A DNA stretch of 64,000 nucleotides, taken from NCBI GenBank assembly GCA_032164295.1, contig JAJHTX010000002.1, positions 2,604,001 to 2,668,000 of the forward strand. Direction: 5' to 3'. Shown one piece after another: positions 1 through 11,191 of this stretch. The notes below the pieces were generated by a model. It was not told where the DNA came from, made no database searches, and saw only the letters and a list, made by a program, of their open reading frames with translations. The stretch is from Inonotus obliquus. Its lineage: Eukaryota; Basidiomycota; Agaricomycetes; Hymenochaetales; Hymenochaetaceae. Within the stretch, counting starts at the first letter, position 1. Every line of letters starts with the position of its first letter. The position numbers and the translations under genes are program-made.

Positions 1-449
<449 letters not shown>

Positions 450-480
450 CAATCGGCCATTAGCCTAGCCATCTTCTCCT

Positions 481-1771
481 CTAGATAAATATACTGAAGC
501 TCAACGGACCCTTTTCAACAATTTCGCATCCAGCCTCCCCACCGGATTCAATCTCAACAATTGTCCCATCAATGCAGAGATGGGTTGGCTCAGGTCCTGT
601 CTAAATTCCGGGTGAAGATTAGATGACACATGATTACTACGCAATTTCATGAAAATACACGCACATTAAGCCAACGCCAACCCCCGGTGCATCGGACGTA
701 CTCGACGAGAGTACGAAAACTGCCTTCCTGCCCATCACTACCGCCTTCGCGTAATGAACCATCTGCGGAGTAGGTCAGCCCGACATGGGCACCGTTCTTA
801 TATGCAGCCTGCAGAGCCCTTCCCACTTTCTCTGCGAATTGCTCGTGGTCACTACCCAAGTCCGAGTCGCTACGAATTGTCGGATCTCTATGTGGGCGTA
901 TTATTGTGATATCCATCGCATTCGTTTCAGGACGAATCTTTCTATGTAATGGCGAGATCACGAAAGAAGGTTCAAGACGATCGACATTCACTGTCGACAG
1001 GAAATATGCGAATGGACCATGAATAGATGGCTCCGGCGGATTATTGTCATCTCCGAGAAACGGCACGAATTTTCCGATGCGTTGATCGTAAATAGTCATA
1101 CCATCGCCTTCCGCAGCACGAAACTTGACGATACCGGGGTACCAGCGAAAAATGTTCTTCTCTGCTGCTATTTTGAAGCGACTGAGATCTGGGACCTGTT
1201 GTCGCAAACTTTCTGAATCATGCAAAATAGATGCATGTAAAGCCGTAGACGTCACGACTGCTGAGAAATGCTCCGTAGTGGTTCCGCCGGAAGGAGATTG
1301 GACGGTAGCCTTTGTAATGGTAAGAGGAATCGTATCACCTTGGTTGCGGAGGAATGCCTCGACGGAACGTAGCTTACATTCAAGCGGCGTGACTTCTCCT
1401 GACTGCAGACCGGAGAGGATGGACGAGAATAAAGACGAGTAGAGTGCGTTGGCTGTTCCGCTCGGCACAAGTGCAACACAGACTTGAATTGTATGAACCA
1501 ATCCGGCACCATAGACGGCATCTAAGATTTCGTGCAGAGTACCATCGCCACTGGACAGGATGAGAGAAAGACGAATTGGCGAGCCTTGCTTTTGCTGGCT
1601 AATGAATCTAAGAAATTCCGAGCCTGCATCACCTGGAGCACTTGTAACGACCAGTCTAGCAATGGTGATGCCGTGATCAGCAAGAAGTGGGAGGACATGC
1701 TGTTCAACAAAGGCATGCCCCTGTCCATCCCCGCACAACGGGTTGGATATCAGAATGAGTGGGTGATCCAT
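481..1771 (-). CDS. DAGK-type lipid kinase (sphingosine/diacylglycerol kinase family)
   Basis: Predicted to phosphorylate a sphingoid base or diacylglycerol with ATP. Two exons: 665-1771 (369 codons from ATG 1771) and 481-600 (39 codons plus TAG). They are joined across a GTGCGT...TTTAG intron at 601-664. Without the intron the frame would stop at 647. The spliced tail (DGTIVEIE region) resembles the C-terminal strand that ends bacterial and eukaryotic DAGK-fold kinases. Visible motifs are the N-terminal ISNPLCGDG nucleotide-binding start (residues 8-16) and the catalytic glycine-rich SSGDGTLHEI (about residues 73-82). About 408 aa, shorter than animal sphingosine kinases, with no clear membrane segment. 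Substrate cannot be decided from sequence. The gene is divergent from the nitrilase gene, sharing about 115-220 bp. Confidence 0.85.
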
Positions 1772-1884
1772 GCCGCATACCGCATAGACCTGGATGTGTG
1801 CGGGCAGAGGCTGCGGCGCGGCGGTAGAAGGTCATATGGTCACGGGACTACTATATCTTATCTTTTTATTGCTACTAGTATATC

Positions 1885-3447
1885 ATGACATTCACATTCA
1901 CGCTCGTCTCCCCTCAATCCATTGCTCGTGCCGCTAGAACAAAACAATACCTCTTTCCAGGTAGATTGGTGTGGATATCGCGTAGAGCCATGTCTACTCC
2001 CCCAGCACCTTCATTCCTTGGCTTCCGCCTCGCTCTCGTTCAGCTCGGTCAAATTGGTTCCGACAAAGTAAAGAATCTCCAGCATGCTAAAGAAATGGTA
2101 CTCAAAGCTTCTACTGGTGATGACGGAAAACACCCGAAGCCAGATCTGATTGTCCTACCGGTTCGCACTTGGCTTGGTTGACTTCCTGTGTGCTCCCCAA
2201 CTCATATCACTTCAGGAGTGCTTTAATTCACCTTATGGTCACACCCACTTCCCAAAATACGCCGAGACAATCGGATTCACTCCTGGAATGCCGTATGATG
2301 TCTCAAAGAGCCAGAGTGAAAGCATTAAAGTGCTGTCTGCGGTTGCGAAGGACACCAGCACCTGGCTCATCGGAGGTATGCGAAGATTAGTTGCACTAAA
2401 ATTGACCTCATAGAATGTGGTTAGGATCAATTCCCGAGCGCGATGTCTCTGACGACAGCAAGATATACAACACTACTATCGTCTTTTCCCCGTCAGGTAA
2501 GAATTACGTCTTCCTTGTCTTGAAATGCGCTTACAGTGTCTGCTAGGTGATTTGGTGGCTATCCATAGAAAGGTTCACCTATTCGACATTGACATTCCTG
2601 GAAAAATCACTTTCATGGTCAGTTTAGATTCCAATCGTGTTGTCCAAATATTTACTTGGTTTTTTTTGAAACAAAAGGAGAGTCGCACGTTAACGAGCGG
2701 TAGTTCACTCACTATGTTCGACACCGGTAAGTGTGAAGTCTTGAATAGACTTCCGGTGGTGGCCTTACATCGACACAAGAATTTGCCCGCATCGGCCTTG
2801 GGATATGTTATGATGTTAGGTTTCCTGAGATGGCAATGATTGCGGCAAGGAAAGGTCGGTTGCGAGATAATCTATCACGGCCACATACTCAAATGAGTCT
2901 TAGGAGCCCATGCCATGATCTATCCAGGTGCCTTCAATCTGACAACAGGACCAATGCACTGGGAGCTTTTGCAGAAAGCAAGGTACTAAAACGCTTTCGT
3001 CGTCCAGGTACTTACTGACTCGATTGATTGCAGGGCTGTCGACAATCAGATTTTCGTTTCTATGTGTAGCCCGGCTCGAGATATGTCGGCGGACTATCAT
3101 GCTGTAAGTCGTGTTCACAGAAACTCGTTGCCTACGATCAGCTCAAATAATTGTCCTGATAGTGGGGTCACTCGATGGTTGTTGATCCAATGTCAGCCGC
3201 ATCCTGTTGCTTGCTCTAACTATGCCTCATGACTCTTTGTTCCTTCTTTAAACAGGGGCAAGGTCCTTGCAGAAGCCTCTGAGACAGAAGATATTATCTA
3301 CGCCTTCATAGGTAAATTGGAAAGTAAGAAGTCAACTTGATGCTGATGAAATTTCTGGTAGATCCGGAGATATTGAAAGAGGCGCGTACTGGCATTCCGG
3401 TGACGACCCAACGACGATTCGATGTATATCCGGACGTGAATCGGTGA
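1885..3447 (+). CDS. NIT2: Omega-amidase / nitrilase-superfamily hydrolase (Nit2-like)
   Basis: Nit2-type enzymes hydrolyse alpha-ketoglutaramate and alpha-ketosuccinamate, clearing by-products of glutamine and asparagine transamination. After removing short introns the frame shows the nitrilase triad: Glu in the PECFNSPYG segment, Lys in HRKVHLFD and Cys in [15 protein letters not shown]. The closing [13 protein letters not shown] and [11 protein letters not shown] segments are typical of this family. It ends at TGA 3445-3447. Two in-frame starts exist: ATG 1885 adds 35 residues rich in Arg/Ser and free of acidic residues, like a mitochondrial presequence; ATG 1990 (GCCATGT context) gives the usual cytosolic N-terminus. 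Both forms may be made. At least six introns. Nit1-type (deaminated glutathione amidase) is a less likely alternative. Confidence 0.88.
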
Positions 3448-3696
3448 ACATGTTGTTGTTTTCAGATGTAAAGTGTAATATAAAGAAAAAATGTAGAATA
3501 TGGAGATATGCGGCGTGCGGCTGTTGCCTTACGCGTCGAGTGACCAAATATGGCGAGAACCTTCTGGCACATTCTGTCCCTCTGTGTATAATCAAAAAAG
3601 CAGGGCGGCGTCCTCCTCTCTAACTTGCCCTAGTCTCTTCTCTTCGCAGTCTGCATATACTCTCTTCTATATTTTCTTTACTTTCTCCTTAGGTCA

Positions 3697-5198
3697 ATGG
3701 TTGCAGAGACGTGTGTAGCCATTCAATCGTTCTGTTGTTGTCTCTAACTTTATTTGTTACAGTAAATATTATGAGGTACTTCAGGCCTCGCCTGATGCAT
3801 CCGACGCTGACCTTAAGAAAGCTTACCGCAAGCAGTGTGTATTTACCTTTCCTGTCTATGTTTGCTGTGGTGCTCACCATGTGTCTACGTGCCCAGAGCT
3901 CTTAAACACCATCCAGACAAGGGTGGCGACCCCGAACTTTTCAAGGAAATCACTCATGCGTGCGTCATCCTTTATTTATCGTTGCGTCGCGGCAAAAGCT
4001 TATGATTGTATGGATTGAAATGTTAGCTACGAAATTCTCTCTGATCCCCAGAAAAGGGAAATTTATGACACCCGAGGAGAAGCTGGGCTTGAGCAAGGCG
4101 GTGGCTTCGGTGGCATGAACCCTGAGGTATGTCTCAAAAGAAATGTTCCCTTCGAATGCTCCTAACTTTTGCCCTGCCTTCAACAGGACCTATTCAGTCA
4201 ACTGTTCGGTGGGGGAGGTGGCGGATTTTTCGGTGGCAGCTCACGTCCATCAGGACCTCGAAAAGGCAAAGATCTCGTTCACCGTGTCCACGTCACCCTC
4301 GAAGACCTTTACAAGGGCAAAACGACCAAATTGGCGCTCACACGGAATATCATCTGCTCCAAGTGCAGCGGTCGTGGCGGCAAGGAAGGTGCAGTACGCA
4401 CATGTACCTCGTGTAATGGACGTGGTGTACGCATGACGATTCGTCAAATGGGACCAATGCTACAACAGATTCAGCAACCGTGCACTGATTGTAATGGATT
4501 GGGTGAGATGATCAACCAGAGGGATAGGTGCAAAGTTTGCAATGGCAAGAAGACAGTTCAGGAGAAGAAGATGCTGGAGGTACATATAGACAAGGGCATG
4601 AAGGGGGGCCAACACATCACTTTCACGGGAGAAAGCGACCAGGCGCCTGGTGTTGATCCCGGAGACGTCGTCATTGTTATTGAAGAGAAACCGCACGAGC
4701 GATTCAAGCGCCAGGAGAACAACCTGTGGACCGAAGTCGAAATCGATCTGCTGACTGCATTGGCAGGAGGAAAATTCGCCATTAAGCACCTCGATGACCG
4801 AGTACTACTTGTGACCGTCTTGCCAGGTGAAATCATCAAAGAAGGTGAGGGCTAAGATTGCCTTAGGTTTTACTTATGTCTGACTATGTTTCGGTGCAGG
4901 TCATCTGAAGGTCATTTCAAAAGAAGGAATGCCTTCCCAGCGGCATCACGAGCCCGGAGACTTATTTGTCAAACTACACGTAGGCTTCCCCGAACACCTT
5001 GATCCGTCAGCATTCCCCCTACTCGAACGTGCCTTACCTCCCCGAAAGCCATTACCGAAGTTTGAGAAGCATGCGCTTTTAGAAGACGTCACTCTCAGCG
5101 AACTAGATGCTCGACAGCAGCAAGAGCAGGCCCGGGGTGATCCAGATGCTATGGATGAAGACGACGCAGAACCACGAGTGCAGTGCGCCCAGCAATAA
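3697..5198 (+). CDS. YDJ1: Type I Hsp40 co-chaperone, farnesylated Ydj1/DNAJA class
   Basis: Delivers unfolded clients to Hsp70 and stimulates its ATPase; cytosol and ER surface. ATG 3697 starts a J domain with HPD at residues 34-36. A Gly/Phe-rich linker (around 4200-4250, GGGGGGFFGG) follows. Next come four zinc-binding repeats: CSKCSGRG, CTSCNGRG, CTDCNGLG and CKVCNGKK. The two-barrel client-binding region is next, with the acidic tail DEDD. The protein ends CAQQ, a CaaX box for farnesylation as in Ydj1/DNAJA1. Introns interrupt the J domain and the C-terminal region (around 4852-4900), with TAA at 5196-5198. Complete and of normal family length (about 400 aa). Confidence 0.95.
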
Positions 5199-5452
5199 AC
5201 CCGATAGATTTCCTTTCAGACTTTCTAGTTCATATTGTATTCATTCCGTTTGTCATAGCATCATGTTGTGATATATATATTGCAAGATCACTTCTTTACA
5301 TAATACCCTTTGATGCAGTGGTGCTAGGATGATACAGAAGCCTCAAGATTCCCGGTAAGAAATATACTAAGCCAATGTCTGTTTCATCAGTCAGAAGCTG
5401 GCAAGCAAATGTGAAGCTAGGAGCATACCTCTGTTCTTTGAGATGAGCATAC

Positions 5453-6278
5453 TTATTTGTTGATCGCTGCGTTTTCTGTGAAACAAAAAGATAAGAGACT
5501 CTGAAGGTTCTGGCAAATGAACCATAACTCACCGAACTCATCCCACCGTGTCTGCAATAGATCGGTCAATTTGCAGAACATATGCGGAAAATAAGACTTA
5601 CCTCTGGGTTCTCTTTGAACTTGTAGTAAGCTTGGCGATTGAAAAAGCTGACCTCCGTCTCGTTCTCTGTCGAACAATATCACACGTTACGCAGGTCAAG
5701 CTGAAACATTAATTTGCATACTTACCGAATCCTACTTCTGTGAGCGTCTTGGAATCGTCGTCAAAGAACCAATCGTCGTGATCAAGGTTTATGATCAGGT
5801 TGGTCGTCTAAACAGCGGGACATTTACATGTCAGCTCGCTCCGCTTGTAACTAGAGAATTTGAAGCTGACCTTCGCCCCATGTGCTTTGGTATAGAGTTT
5901 TAATGTATCTTGGGTAAGAGCGCCTGTAATTAGCTTGATAAACCGAAGAAACGAGATGGGTACGGACCCAGTCGACGTTCTTCGTCGTTCATGTCAGTCA
6001 ACGCACGGTATGCTTTCCATCCAGGCTGAGTCCTGATGGCTGATGCCCGGTTTTTATTAAGGATGAGGGCAAGTCCGGGGAATGCCAAAGCTAAGGCTGA
6101 GCCGACCTTGATGAGCCATGGCTTTGAGATCGCCTACTGTTGTTGAGTCGAGATTGACATTATGCAAGACGAGACTCTTCTCTGTACGGAACTCGAAGGA
6201 TTTGATTACTCTTACTGTGAGAGTTGCGGATGTCGTTGGGCGAGCGAGGTTGGATAGGACCGTGGAGACGTCAGACAT
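5453..6278 (-). CDS. UPF0538 family protein (C2orf76-like), function unknown
   Basis: Start ATG at 6278. The first exon ends in VNLDSTTVGDLKA and is joined through several short introns to segments reading NKNRASAIRTQPGWKAYR, LKLYTKAHGAKTTNLIIN, DDWFFDDDSKTLTEVGFE and ETEVSFFNRQAYYKFK. This pattern (RVIKSFE...VNLD, H-x-AK-T-N-L-I-x-L, TL-E-G-E-ETE-x-FF) matches the UPF0538/C2orf76 family, whose biochemical role is not established. The last exon is short and ends at TAA (complement of 5453-5455). Its 57-nt intron is a multiple of three, so its retention would also keep the frame open. Convergent with the Hsp40 gene; divergent from the beta-glucosidase gene, sharing about 230 bp. Confidence 0.75.
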
Positions 6279-6508
6279 GTAGAGCAGGATAGGATGAAAG
6301 AGTGCGGATGCCGGGCTGTATGCATAGGTGGAGGATCATGTGTTCGTGATGAGGTAATCCTCGCATCCTGTCCCGGCGTATCTCCGCAACCCCAACAACG
6401 TATTATTTGCAGACGGCCGACTCTATCATTTCCTCGTATATAAGTATGGTGCTCTGCCATTCCCACACATTCCCATCGTAAGTGCGCACTTTTCTTGCTC
6501 ACTCAGCC

Positions 6509-9500
6509 ATGTCGCGTTCATTCCTCGATGCCGATATTCACCAACTTATCAAGAAACTCACTTTGGAGGAGAAAATAAAGCTCCTCAGCGCCCCGGACTG
6601 GTGGAATACCACCAAAGTCAATAGACTCGACATTCCATCCGTGCGCATGAGCGATGGTCCGAACGTCCGTCGATTCTTCTTTGTGTTCTCCGTTATTATT
6701 GGATTCATCTCCGTTCTCCGACAGGGTGTACGAGGCTCTTCGCATTTCATACCGACTCCCGCACAATGCCTTCCGGTAATATGTGATGTGTACTGTATAC
6801 TTAGATGCTCATGACTGTGCCTATCCTAGTGTGGGACGGCTCTTGGGTCGACTTTCGACCCCGACCTCATTTACAAAGTCGGGGAATTCTTGTCGGCAGA
6901 AGCAAAGATAAAGTCCTCGGTAGTACTCCTTGCTCCCACATGCAACATTCAGGTGGGTAGCTGTATACTGGTCCCTTGCCGATACTAATCGCGTTCGGAA
7001 CCATTGGTAAGCGAAATCCCCTTGGAGGACGGTCCTTTGAATCCTTCTCCGAAGATCCGACGCTTTCTGGTAAGTAATCTCCCAGTCTTGCGGCAGAATG
7101 GAAATTTGTCATGCTAAGATGTCATGCCACCAGGTTTGCTCTCTGCCGCCTATGTAAATGGCATTCAGTCCAAGGGAGTTGCGGCAACCATAAAGCACTT
7201 TGTTGCCAATGAACAAGAACACGAGCGAACGGCCGTGAATTCTGTGGTTTCAGAGAGAGCTCTTCGAGAGATCTATTTATATCCGTATGTTTGTAACAAG
7301 CGGCATTAAGATTGTTTATCGGGACACTTGCTACTCCAGATTCATGGTAGCTCAGAAACTCGCCAAGCCGTGGGCATTCATGACATCGTTGGTGATCATT
7401 AGCTTGTATACGCGCCGAAGCTCAGTCTTACTCGTCCTAGATATGGCCGCATTGATGGCATTCACTGCGCGGAAAACAAGAGGCTACTAAATGATATTCT
7501 GCGAGAAGAGTGGGGCTTTGATGGCGTAGTGATTAGTGACTGGCGAGTTATCCCCAGCAATCGAAAGAAAGTCCGCTAAATTACTTCCATCCAGGTATGG
7601 CACATACAGCGTTGACCTTGCCGTCAAGGCTGGTCTTGATCTGGAAATGCCTGGTCCATCGCGCTGGCGTACTCCAGTGCTTATGACACATATGCTATCT
7701 TCTCAAAAAGTGGCATTGAAAGACGTCGAAGATCGGGCGACGACAGTCCTCGCCTTTGTTCAGAAGCTGGCGAAGAAAAATCCCGAAATTATTTATGGAG
7801 ACGGGAGCGAGAAGACGCGCGACTCACCTGAAGTCCGGAAATTTGCCAGAGATCTTGCCTCTCAATCCATCGTTCTGTTACAGAATCGAAATCAATTACT
7901 ACCACTGCAAGCGGAAAATGCCAAAATCATTGCTGTCATCGGTCCTCATGCAAAGGCCTCAGTTATTTCGGGAGGTGGGTCTGCGGCCCTTAAGCCAGCC
8001 TACGTTGTTACACCCTGGGCTGGCCTCGTGGGTAACGGACAATCCAGCTTCGAATTCAAGTACAGCACAGGATGCTACAGTAAGTACTAGCGGTGAATAT
8101 CGTCCCATCATGCTCTGTTAATGCTATTGGCCAGGCCATAAATACCTTCCGACGGTGGAGTCTTTGCTCAAGACTACCGACGGAAAACCGGGGTGGCTCT
8201 GTACGTTCTACAAGTGTGACGAGAGCGGAGAACTTACAGAGGCGGTCGGGAATTATGTGCTAAACGACACGCGAGTCAAAGTAAACGATTTCTTACCCAA
8301 AGGGCTTGGAGAGGAATGGGGAATGATACTCGAGGGTCATTTGACGGTTGAACAAGACATGCTATTTGAGTTCGGCCTTGCTGTTGCTGGTTGGGTCCGG
8401 GTTATCCATTTGGTTTATGATGATGTTTGACGCTTGAGACGCAGGTCGAGCCAAACTGTACATCAACGAGGAAATTTGTATTGACAACTGGACTAGCCAA
8501 CGACCTGGTGAATTCTTTTATGGGTAAGATTATTTCCCTTTGTGTGGCTGAACTTTGCTTTTACAATGACTCTAGACAAGGTACAGCCGAGGAAAAAGCG
8601 ACGGTCTGTCTCTCTGCGAATAACTCAGTCAATGTGAAAATCGTTTACATTAGCACCTCTGCTATTTCCGAGACGGAAAGAGATCTTTCTCAACCTGCTC
8701 TAATGCGGGGCCTTGTTCGTCTATTCAAATTTTTCGAAGCCTCGTGCCCCGACTGACCTATTATTATCTATAGCGATTGGGGGGCGCAAAGAAGATTGAT
8801 GAGGATGAAGCCATTAAAGAGGCCGCCAACCTTGCTACAAAATGCGATGCTGCTGTCGTTGTTTGTGGCCTTACTCAAGAGTGGGAGAGCGAGGGGTTTG
8901 ACCGACCGGATTTCAACTTACCTAGGCGACAGAATGAGCTGATCTCGTCAGTTGGGAGGGCGAACCCAAGGACTGTTGTAGTAATCCAAGCCGTAAGAGC
9001 ACCCTTATGTGGACTGGGCCATCTGTTGAATGTCCATTTACAGGGTTCTGCGGTGAACATACAACCATGGGTAGATGATGTCGACGCCATCGTACAGGCA
9101 TGGTATCTGGGAAACGAGACGGGGAATGCCATTGCAGACATCCGTTGAGTGTAGCCAGATCTCTGCTTAGCTAGTCACAGTCTGACCTTCGTCTGCAGTC
9201 CTTGGTAACGTTAATCCTTCCGGGAAGTTGCCCCTCACCATTCCGGTCCGTATTGAGGATGTTCCCTCTTATTTGTCCTTCGGTGAGAATCACTATTTTA
9301 CGAGGATTAGCTCAGTTAATCCAACCTATGTCCCTGCAGGCAGCGAGAACGGGGAAGTCGTCTACAAAGAAGACCTCTTCGTAGGCTACAAATATTATCA
9401 AGCGCGAAAAATCAAGCCGTTGTTCGCTTTCGGGTAAAAATCCATATTGAACGACGAGATCACCCAAGACTAATCACTTTATACGCCCTTCAGTCATGGC

Positions 9501-9952
9501 CTGTCGTATACTACATTCGAGCTTTCGGATTTGAAGATTAGTGATACGTTTTCATCCAACAATGATTTCGGCGCCACCATTTCTGTCATGGTTACCAACA
9601 CGGGGAACGCCTCTGGTTCAGAAGTGGTCCAAGTTTACATCAGTCTTCCGTCAAATGGTACCACAACTCCCAAGTTGCAGCTGAGAAATTTTGCGAAAGT
9701 ACGCGACTTAGCGCCTGGAACGAGTCAAGTGGCAGACATCGAGTTGGACAAGTATGCTGTGTCGTTCTGGGATACTCCCAGAAAAGCGTGGCGTGTCGTG
9801 GCGTCTAGGTATGTTGTTTTGTCCCAGGACTAGGCCACCTACTGATATGGCATACTTGAAGGTATGGTGTTCATGTTGGAACAAGTAGCGATAACCTACC
9901 GCTGGAAGGATCCTTCGATGTACCAATTGGTTTCTTCTGGAGTGGACTGTAA
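6509..9952 (+). CDS. GH3 beta-glucosidase, PA14-containing, probably intracellular
   Basis: Hydrolyses terminal beta-glucosyl residues of cello-oligosaccharides or related glucosides. ATG 6509 gives [14 protein letters not shown] with no signal peptide; an in-frame ATG at 6482 adds nine residues and no clear signal either. Landmarks in order: [22 protein letters not shown], the [12 protein letters not shown] substrate loop, the nucleophile Asp in VISDWYGTYS, the second GH3 domain ([15 protein letters not shown]), a PA14-type insert around 8150-8700 ([17 protein letters not shown]), then [13 protein letters not shown] and a C-terminal fibronectin-III-like domain ([11 protein letters not shown]). 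This order matches fungal intracellular GH3 enzymes with a PA14 insert. About a dozen introns, one of them GC-AG (7543-7594) inside the catalytic motif. TAA at 9950-9952. Confidence 0.92.
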
Positions 9953-10061
9953 CTTATCGTAGTTTAAAGTATGGTGTACGGCAACGACTTGTAAACAGCT
10001 CTGGTGCTATAGAGAGTATATAGACCTTCCGGCTATGATGATTTTTCTGTGTTTAACTTCA

Positions 10062-11051
10062 TCATTCGACCGGTGTCAGTAATAATCTACAGCCATCCTC
10101 AAATTGCTCCGAGAGCGATTTATCAAACACCGTGATAATAGCAGCCGGCTCATCGGTTTCATCCGACTCCCTTAATAACGTCCATGACTGTGCGTACTGT
10201 CAGTAAGTTAAGACAGCAAGTGGCACAACGAACCTTAGAAGGCGAGGTTTCAAGCCGTTGCTGCAGTAAATCGAAAGCTCGGCCAGTGGAAATCGACTGC
10301 AATTGGTGAGCATGAGTAATACCCAGAGAAAACAGCTGACCTTTCGAAACCAAAGAGTTTTGTACATATCGGAACCTCCAACTCTGGCACGGATATGAAG
10401 ACGTTCTGACATTTCGACATGACCGGATTTAGGGTCACCTGGGATAGCAGACTGGCGCATTTTCATCAAAGCGACAAGTCCTGTTCCCTGGGACTTTTGA
10501 CGCTTTTTAGGACCGGTACTTGATCCCGGAACTCGCGAGGTTGTCTGTTTCTTGTTCATATCATGCGCTGGAAAATTCTTTGATAGGAGGGCTTTTGCGG
10601 CTTCATTTTTTCCTGGTTTAGAAGGTATATTCCCTTTGCAATCATGTGAATCGGGGAAGCGATGCCTACAGACACGACTAGTTCAGTGAACCTGCCACAT
10701 AACAAAGTTATTCATAACATACACTCACCGAGAACAAAATGATAATGTGCATCGAGAACATGTTGCTGGTGCGCGTTCCTCCTGGCCTGCGTCTTCCGCA
10801 ACGTAAGACTCCAAACATGGGGATGTGCAACTTTCAAAGCCACAAGGCATAGCAGACCTCCAACCATCTGGTGATGCAGAAGCATTGTCCCCGTTTGTTA
10901 CTCCCAGAGCTTTGCAGTTATGGGCATCTTGGAAATAGTGGTTTGAACAGTAGAGCTTGTCGCAACCAGGGCATTTTGTGGGCAGGAAATCAACATCGTG
11001 GCAATTAACGAAGCTACAGCTTGTTCCAACCAAAGGTGGATCAGAATTCAT
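10062..11051 (-). CDS. CUZ1: AN1-type zinc-finger protein, Cuz1/ZFAND1-like
   Basis: Cuz1/ZFAND1 proteins link Cdc48/p97 and the proteasome during arsenite and proteotoxic stress. The start chosen is ATG 11051 (MNSDPPLVGTSC); an upstream in-frame ATG at 11108 is less family-like. Two AN1 fingers are visible. The first has C..C, CPGCDKLYC and H..DAHNC; the second runs from MPCGFESC through CSRCTLSFC to HRFPDSHDC across an intron. A basic linker (GPKKRQK) precedes a C-terminal ubiquitin-like region with the family-typical STGRAFDLLQQRL stretch. The gene ends at TGA (complement of 10062-10064). Introns lie around 10210-10250, 10305-10345 and 10680-10730. The start is 140 bp from the divergent COG4 start, so the two share a promoter. 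Confidence 0.8.
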
Positions 11052-11191
11052 GGGCGAAAACAGCAGGCCAGTGAGTTGTAGGTGGTAGAAATAGTGAAAA
11101 GTTACCACAACTGGGAGTACTTTGTCGTCACGAGATTGGGACGCGACGATTTGGGCGCGTCAATCCCACTTTCCGCTGACCGTGTACCAGA

